From Sphingobacterium puteale (GTDB lineage Bacteria > Bacteroidota > Bacteroidia > Sphingobacteriales > Sphingobacteriaceae): 64,000 nt of DNA. Shown one piece after another: positions 60,407 through 64,000 of this stretch. The notes below the pieces were generated by a model. That model ran no database searches. It was given only the letters and a program-made list of their open reading frames with translations, and had not been told where the DNA came from. Positions within the stretch are counted from its first letter, which is position 1, and the number at the start of each line of letters is the position of its first letter. The stretch lies in assembly GCF_003627955.1 (NCBI RefSeq), contig NZ_RBWS01000029.1:1-64000 (forward strand), in the 5' to 3' direction. A program made the translations under genes and the position numbers.

Positions 60407-60734
60407 TGTACAGGTACTGGATCAAAACACTGAATCTAAATGACATCGCTACTGATGCCCGAAGGACTATAGCATATTCCAGATTTTAGAAGTCGCTAAT
60501 TTAGATCTGCATTAAAACCGATAAATGTAGATACCAACTTATCCCTAAACACAATTTTCAATCAATTTTTAGACAGTGATTAGTCACTGGTAATTCAGTA
60601 TACATTGAGTAATCACTGAGCAAGCACTGAACGATCACTGAATAAACTCTGTTTAAATGACGAATTTGATCTCTCTTTGAATCCCATTTGCTGCAAAAAA
60701 AATTAAAAGAATGGAAGGAGCTAAAACAGAAAAA
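60407..60734. other. Gene-free stretch with CACTGA-type degenerate repeats
   Basis: Between about 60585 and 60646 the hexamer CACTGA recurs with a 9-12-bp period (CACTGAGCAAG, CACTGAACGAT, CACTGAATAA), plus related TTGAGTAAT and TTCAGTATA steps. No gene is seen. It is a weak tandem repeat of unknown role. Confidence 0.4.
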
Positions 60735-60754
60735 GCCACATCCGGAGATATGGC
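60735..60754 (-). terminator. Terminator of NTF2-like copy 5
   Basis: GCCACATC / GATATGGC arms with a 4-nt loop and a T-rich tail on the minus strand, 33 bp after the stop at 60787. Confidence 0.65.
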
Positions 60755-60786
60755 TTCACAACTTATATATTTGTAAGGGATGGATA

Positions 60787-61173
60787 CTATTTATAGGAGT
60801 TGACTGAACTGGTTACTTTCCAGTCATTGCCCACACGCTCCAAGGTAACTAAATCTGTTTTGGTGAAATCCTCAAATTTCAAAGTCACTTTAGCGACCAT
60901 ATAGTCTGACGATTCCTCGATGATATCAGTGCTGACTGTACAGTTGAGCTTTTCGCCTTTTTGTTTTTTCAAGGATTTAACCACTTCATTACGGCTGTTA
61001 GACTGCGCATTGGAAGCTTGGATCTTTTGATTAAAATCTTCGGCGAATAACTGCACTACTCCTGCTGATTCGCCTTCGGTAGTTACCGCAACATAATGAT
61101 CAAGTGCCAAGTCTGCTGTAGAAAGATTAACGTTTGCTTTTGCTGATTTTGAACCTGGTGCTTCAGCTGCCAT
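60787..61173 (-). CDS. NTF2-like protein copy 5, signal peptide start lost
   Basis: The mature domain is intact (AEAPGSKSAKANVNL to SSVNSYK, 128 residues from the only usable ATG at 61173). The frame upstream encodes the usual signal residues VKSFAAAALIAVSTFA, but a TAA lies directly before them and no start codon is left. Foreign DNA of about 75 bp (61229-61305) separates the coding region from the conserved promoter. Translation from 61173 would give a cytoplasmic protein, or the gene is dead. Confidence 0.55.
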   Translation of the reverse strand: MAAEAPGSKSAKANVNLSTADLALDHYVAVTTEGESAGVVQLFAEDFNQKIQASNAQSNSRNEVVKSLKKQKGEKLNCTVSTDIIEESSDYMVAKVTLKFEDFTKTDLVTLERVGNDWKVTSSVNSYK

Positions 61174-61268
61174 AGCGAATGTGGATACGGCGATTAAGGC
61201 TGCTGCTGCGAATGATTTTACTAGCGTTTTTTATCGAAATTATTTGTTTTTTATTTGATGATAAAGCT

Positions 61269-61299
61269 ATCATGAGTGCCTTTTGAATACACTCATGAT
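61269..61299. other. Insertion hairpin in NTF2-like copy 5 leader
   Basis: ATCATGAGTG and CACTCATGAT (10-bp arms, 11-nt loop) sit in the piece that copies 1-4 lack. The promoter block lies upstream of it and the displaced signal codons downstream. Confidence 0.6.
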
Positions 61300-61353
61300 G
61301 GTTCATAATGTCTTTATTTTATTGTGTTAGTTTTTAGTTCTTATTTGTTGACT

Positions 61354-61442
61354 CAAAACTACAACACAATAGGCCCCTAGCCTATGGGCTTTAGACCAAC
61401 GATCAGGAAAACTCGGTGAATGGCGGAAATGGGGAGGTGAAA
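61354..61442 (-). promoter_or_regulatory. Promoter and conserved upstream block, NTF2-like copy 5
   Basis: TAGTTTTG (61354-61361, minus strand), AGCC-CATA-GGCT and CATTCACCGAGTTTTCC are all intact, so the unit should still be transcribed. Confidence 0.65.
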
Positions 61443-61742
61443 AGACTTCTACTATTCAAAATGATTGAAATTGCCTATAGCCATTATAAGTTGACAATCC
61501 TTGAGGATAACCAATACACTATTTAAATGGCACTTTACATGGCAACCTACAGAGATATTAATTGAGCTCATTTCATAGTTTGGGCTGTCAACTGCAAGCT
61601 CAATGCGCCACTTTTTTTATATGATTTTCGAAAACTTTTTGGACGCAATTGTTTTATTTTTTATTGTAAAATAAAAAATAAACTATTCTTCTCAGTTGTA
61701 ATTTTATTTACTATTTTAACCAGCAATTCATTAGAGTACAGC
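61443..61742. other. Intergenic stretch with AT-rich inverted repeat
   Basis: No gene seen. At 61653-61682 arms TTTATTTTTTATT and AATAAAAAATAAA (13 bp) surround a 4-nt spacer, about 60 bp before the thioredoxin-like gene. It could bend DNA or bind a regulator. The left part is unassigned. Confidence 0.4.
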
Positions 61743-63239
61743 ATGAAGCAGATTTATCTAACGTTATTTACCATAGTATTTTTCACGTTCCTAAAAGGAC
61801 AATCATCTGTTTTAAAAATTCAGAAAAATTTCGATAATGCCAATATCATTTACTTAGCCCCGACGAAAATCGAGCCCGAGTTGGATGGAAACGCACCATT
61901 TAAACTGAATTTGGGCGCTTCTGAACTTAAACTACGCTTTGATGAAAAAGAGATAACTGAGTTTATTTTAATTGTGCCATATAAGAATTCTTTCTTCTAC
62001 CAAAGTGTTTTTATATCAAAAAACGATAGTATAGTGGTAAATATTGACACTTGCCATGATACACCAATATTTAATGTATCCGGAAAATATATATCAAATA
62101 ATAAAGGGTTTACCTTCTCACATTCTCCCGACACAAAAAGTTTCGACAACGACACAGTTCCATTACGACTTCTGAAATATTTAGATGAATTACACAAAAA
62201 GGAGGAAGCTAATTTAAAAGCATATATTCAAAAACATAGTCCTACAGATGATTTCGTGAGTCTAGGAAAAAATAATCTGAGCTATGCAAAAGTAGATTGG
62301 TTCTTAACATTTTATAACAACCATAAATTCAAATTAAAGAAACTTCCAAACCATGAAACGCTTATATCAAAATGGGAAGCAAAAAAAGACAGTCTTGTAG
62401 AATCTGTGAAGCTTAACAACGAAAAAGCGCTTAATAGCTATCATTATGTACAATTCATTACTAGATATATAAACATTGAAAAGAATAGAATTTGGGAACT
62501 TGAGGATAAAGAAGACGTCCTTAATGTATTATATTCAGAGTTTCCGAAGGAAACGCGTAAAGTTGTCTATGAATCAGATATGGAGAATTTACTCTTAGAA
62601 AAGCTCATAAATAAGCAATTTACAGGGAATGTAAATGAGTACCTGTATGCTAATTTATTGACCAATATGAGAACAGGAATGAAAACAAACTTAACACCTA
62701 TTTTTGAAAGATTTCATGGCAATTATCCCAATAGCAAATTCTTACCGCTTTTTACTACCATGGCGAACGCTGCCCGATTAAGGAATTCAAATAAGATATC
62801 TAAAAAAATGACCTTGATCGAAAATACAGATAGCATTAAGACATTTGAACATTTGCTCCATTTATATGCAGGTAAGAATATTTTATTAGATATGTGGGGA
62901 ACTTGGTGCGGCCCTTGTCACGAAGAAATTGAAAAAAATGGTGCGGAGCTAAAAAAATATTTCCAAAACAGTAGTTTAGAATTTATTTACATATCGAACT
63001 ACGATAAAAAAAATATACAACGATGGAAACAGTTAATCGCCTACTACGAAATGGAAGGGACACATATCCTCGCATCTCAAGAACTCACAGAGGATATCTT
63101 AAAGAAAACTGGGGCAAGGGGCTTTCCATCCTATATCATTATTCGTAAAGATGGAACATTTGAGCTATCTAAAGCTGGCTATCCAATGGATAGAGAATTG
63201 TTAATTAAACAAATTGATGATAATTTAAAGCTACAATGA
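61743..63239 (+). CDS. TlpA-like thioredoxin-fold protein, exported
   Basis: This 498-residue protein has a signal peptide (LTLFTIVFFTFLKGQ) and a thioredoxin fold at the carboxyl end with LDMWGTWCGPCHEE, the redox pair Cys389-Cys392, and a cis-Pro in RGFPSYIII. The first 350 residues form a DUF4369-like or other beta-rich helical extension seen in Bacteroidota TlpA relatives. It probably reduces or oxidises disulfides in the periplasm. It is a single plus-strand gene. Confidence 0.85.
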   Translation: MKQIYLTLFTIVFFTFLKGQSSVLKIQKNFDNANIIYLAPTKIEPELDGNAPFKLNLGASELKLRFDEKEITEFILIVPYKNSFFYQSVFISKNDSIVVNIDTCHDTPIFNVSGKYISNNKGFTFSHSPDTKSFDNDTVPLRLLKYLDELHKKEEANLKAYIQKHSPTDDFVSLGKNNLSYAKVDWFLTFYNNHKFKLKKLPNHETLISKWEAKKDSLVESVKLNNEKALNSYHYVQFITRYINIEKNRIWELEDKEDVLNVLYSEFPKETRKVVYESDMENLLLEKLINKQFTGNVNEYLYANLLTNMRTGMKTNLTPIFERFHGNYPNSKFLPLFTTMANAARLRNSNKISKKMTLIENTDSIKTFEHLLHLYAGKNILLDMWGTWCGPCHEEIEKNGAELKKYFQNSSLEFIYISNYDKKNIQRWKQLIAYYEMEGTHILASQELTEDILKKTGARGFPSYIIIRKDGTFELSKAGYPMDRELLIKQIDDNLKLQ

Positions 63240-63505
63240 TCCACAATAAGCAATCGAAATAGTTTATGTATATTATCATCCCACAAGCCAGGGGCATTAC
63301 TAAAAGATAGGCTGACGAGAATGGAAACACAAGTATTAAACTGATCTTGGACATATTTAAAATGAGCAGCAAAAATACTCCTACTATAGTTTCTACCAGA
63401 CGCTGGTATTAAAATAATCCGTGTGTTACCTGTATGAATTTAGTAAATAATTCCCTTTGCTCGTGCAAAAGACCTGTATTCAAATAAAATTCACATCTAA
63501 TTACA

Positions 63506-64000
63506 ATGACTATCCGATTATCTATCAAAATTTTCTGTTCAAGGAACTATCTACTTGTCAACATTCTTTTAATTATCTTTTTTAGCTTTTTTGTCTCGCA
63601 ATCCTTTGCGCAAGAAAAGCTAAAAGTCAATTACAAACACTTCACTTACCTACCTAAAAACTATAATAATGACACGTCCAAATACCCTCTGGTCATCTAT
63701 CTTCACGGTGGATCACAAAAAGGAAATGATTTAGAAAAACTAAAGGTCTATGGTCTTCCCTATCTGGTGGATCAAGGAAAGGAATTTGATTTTATTATGG
63801 TCGCTCCGCAATGTCCGGAAGGCAGATATTGGTCTATGGAAAATTGGTTTGATTCGCTGTATAATGAAGTAACTGCAAAATACCGCGTCGATAAAAGCCG
63901 TGTTTATGTGACCGGAATAAGTATGGGAGGTTACGGAACGTATATCGCAGCCTTAGATCACACCGAAAAAATTGCTGCTATTGTTCCCTTATGCGGAGGT
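63506..64000 (+). CDS. Alpha/beta hydrolase (esterase/oligopeptidase-like), cut by window end
   Basis: The window ends after 165 codons. The frame starts at ATG 63506 with a signal peptide (NILLIIFFSFFVSQSFAQ) and has YPLVIYLHGGSQKGND (oxyanion region) and VYVTGISMGGYGTYIAAL, the GxSxG nucleophile elbow, then IVPLCGG. This is the exported esterase/prolyl-oligopeptidase-like group. The acid and His lie beyond the window. Confidence 0.8.
   Translation, partial: MTIRLSIKIFCSRNYLLVNILLIIFFSFFVSQSFAQEKLKVNYKHFTYLPKNYNNDTSKYPLVIYLHGGSQKGNDLEKLKVYGLPYLVDQGKEFDFIMVAPQCPEGRYWSMENWFDSLYNEVTAKYRVDKSRVYVTGISMGGYGTYIAALDHTEKIAAIVPLCGG

Noticed and set aside
60222..60446. A 74-codon minus-strand frame across repeat D
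   Set aside because: It uses a different frame from the one conserved in all four repeats and starts outside the element.
60585..60646. CACTGA repeats as a possible CRISPR-like or iteron array
   Set aside because: Units are degenerate, spacers are only 3-6 bp and vary; there are no cas genes and no replication genes nearby.
1..64000. tRNA, rRNA and intact insertion sequences
   Set aside because: I found no cloverleaf-like or rRNA-like sequence and no intact transposase; only the IS3-type remnant at 27773-27919.

Overview
The window looks like chromosome of a Bacteroidota member, most likely Sphingobacterium or a close Sphingobacteriaceae relative. It has SusC/SusD pairs, two hybrid two-component regulators, Bacteroidota lipoprotein signals (Cys followed by charged residues), no Shine-Dalgarno-like sequences before most starts, and promoters with the Bacteroidota -7 element TAnnTTTG. 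The genus is inferred from protein style only.

Layout. 1-5.8 kb is accessory DNA: decayed small genes, the first of several NTF2-like secreted-protein genes, a dispersed repeat, a complete AbiE toxin-antitoxin operon with two palindromic operators flanking its promoter, and a small yidD unit. 5.8-18.5 kb is a long minus-strand run led by a Ter stress operon: TerD-family proteins, HAD hydrolase, phosphoribosyltransferase, three TerY-like vWA proteins, a PP2C phosphatase, a kinase and TerC. It is followed by a thermonuclease, a small Cys-containing exported protein, a stand-alone HsdR-N nuclease-like protein and a lipoprotein. 18.5-23.7 kb holds a TPR membrane protein, a TPR histidine kinase with a LuxR-type response regulator, a 50-codon peptide gene and a 370-residue membrane protein. 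23.7-30.3 kb is accessory again: NTF2-like copies, a Fic protein, a PD40 lipoprotein, remnants of a type I restriction locus and an IS3-type transposase, an AraC regulator and an aldo/keto reductase. 30.5-39.4 kb is a five-gene SusC/SusD operon with three accessory lipoproteins and no glycoside hydrolase. Two divergent hybrid two-component regulators occupy 39.5-48.2 kb. 48.3-54.5 kb is a second, truncated utilisation locus (GH2, a GH16-GH43 fusion, a SusD remnant, no SusC). 54.5-61.4 kb is a repeat-rich accessory zone. The end carries a thioredoxin-like protein and the start of an esterase.

Main discovery. The 14-bp palindrome TACGG-N4-CCGTA occurs exactly at five places between 7.6 and 22.5 kb. 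At every one a TAnnTTTG-type -7 element (one site has a single mismatch) lies exactly 22 bp downstream. The five promoters would drive the ter operon, the small exported protein, the 370-residue membrane protein, the response regulator itself (from inside the kinase gene), and a roughly 110-nt RNA ending in a terminator hairpin. I infer one regulon run by the kinase/regulator pair embedded in it, linking Ter functions to an unknown envelope or stress signal.

Other striking structure: five near-identical NTF2-like genes plus two fragments with a shared upstream block, and a roughly 235-bp repeat in four copies, all in one orientation, each keeping a 43-44-codon frame open. All calls come from reading the sequence; no database search was possible.
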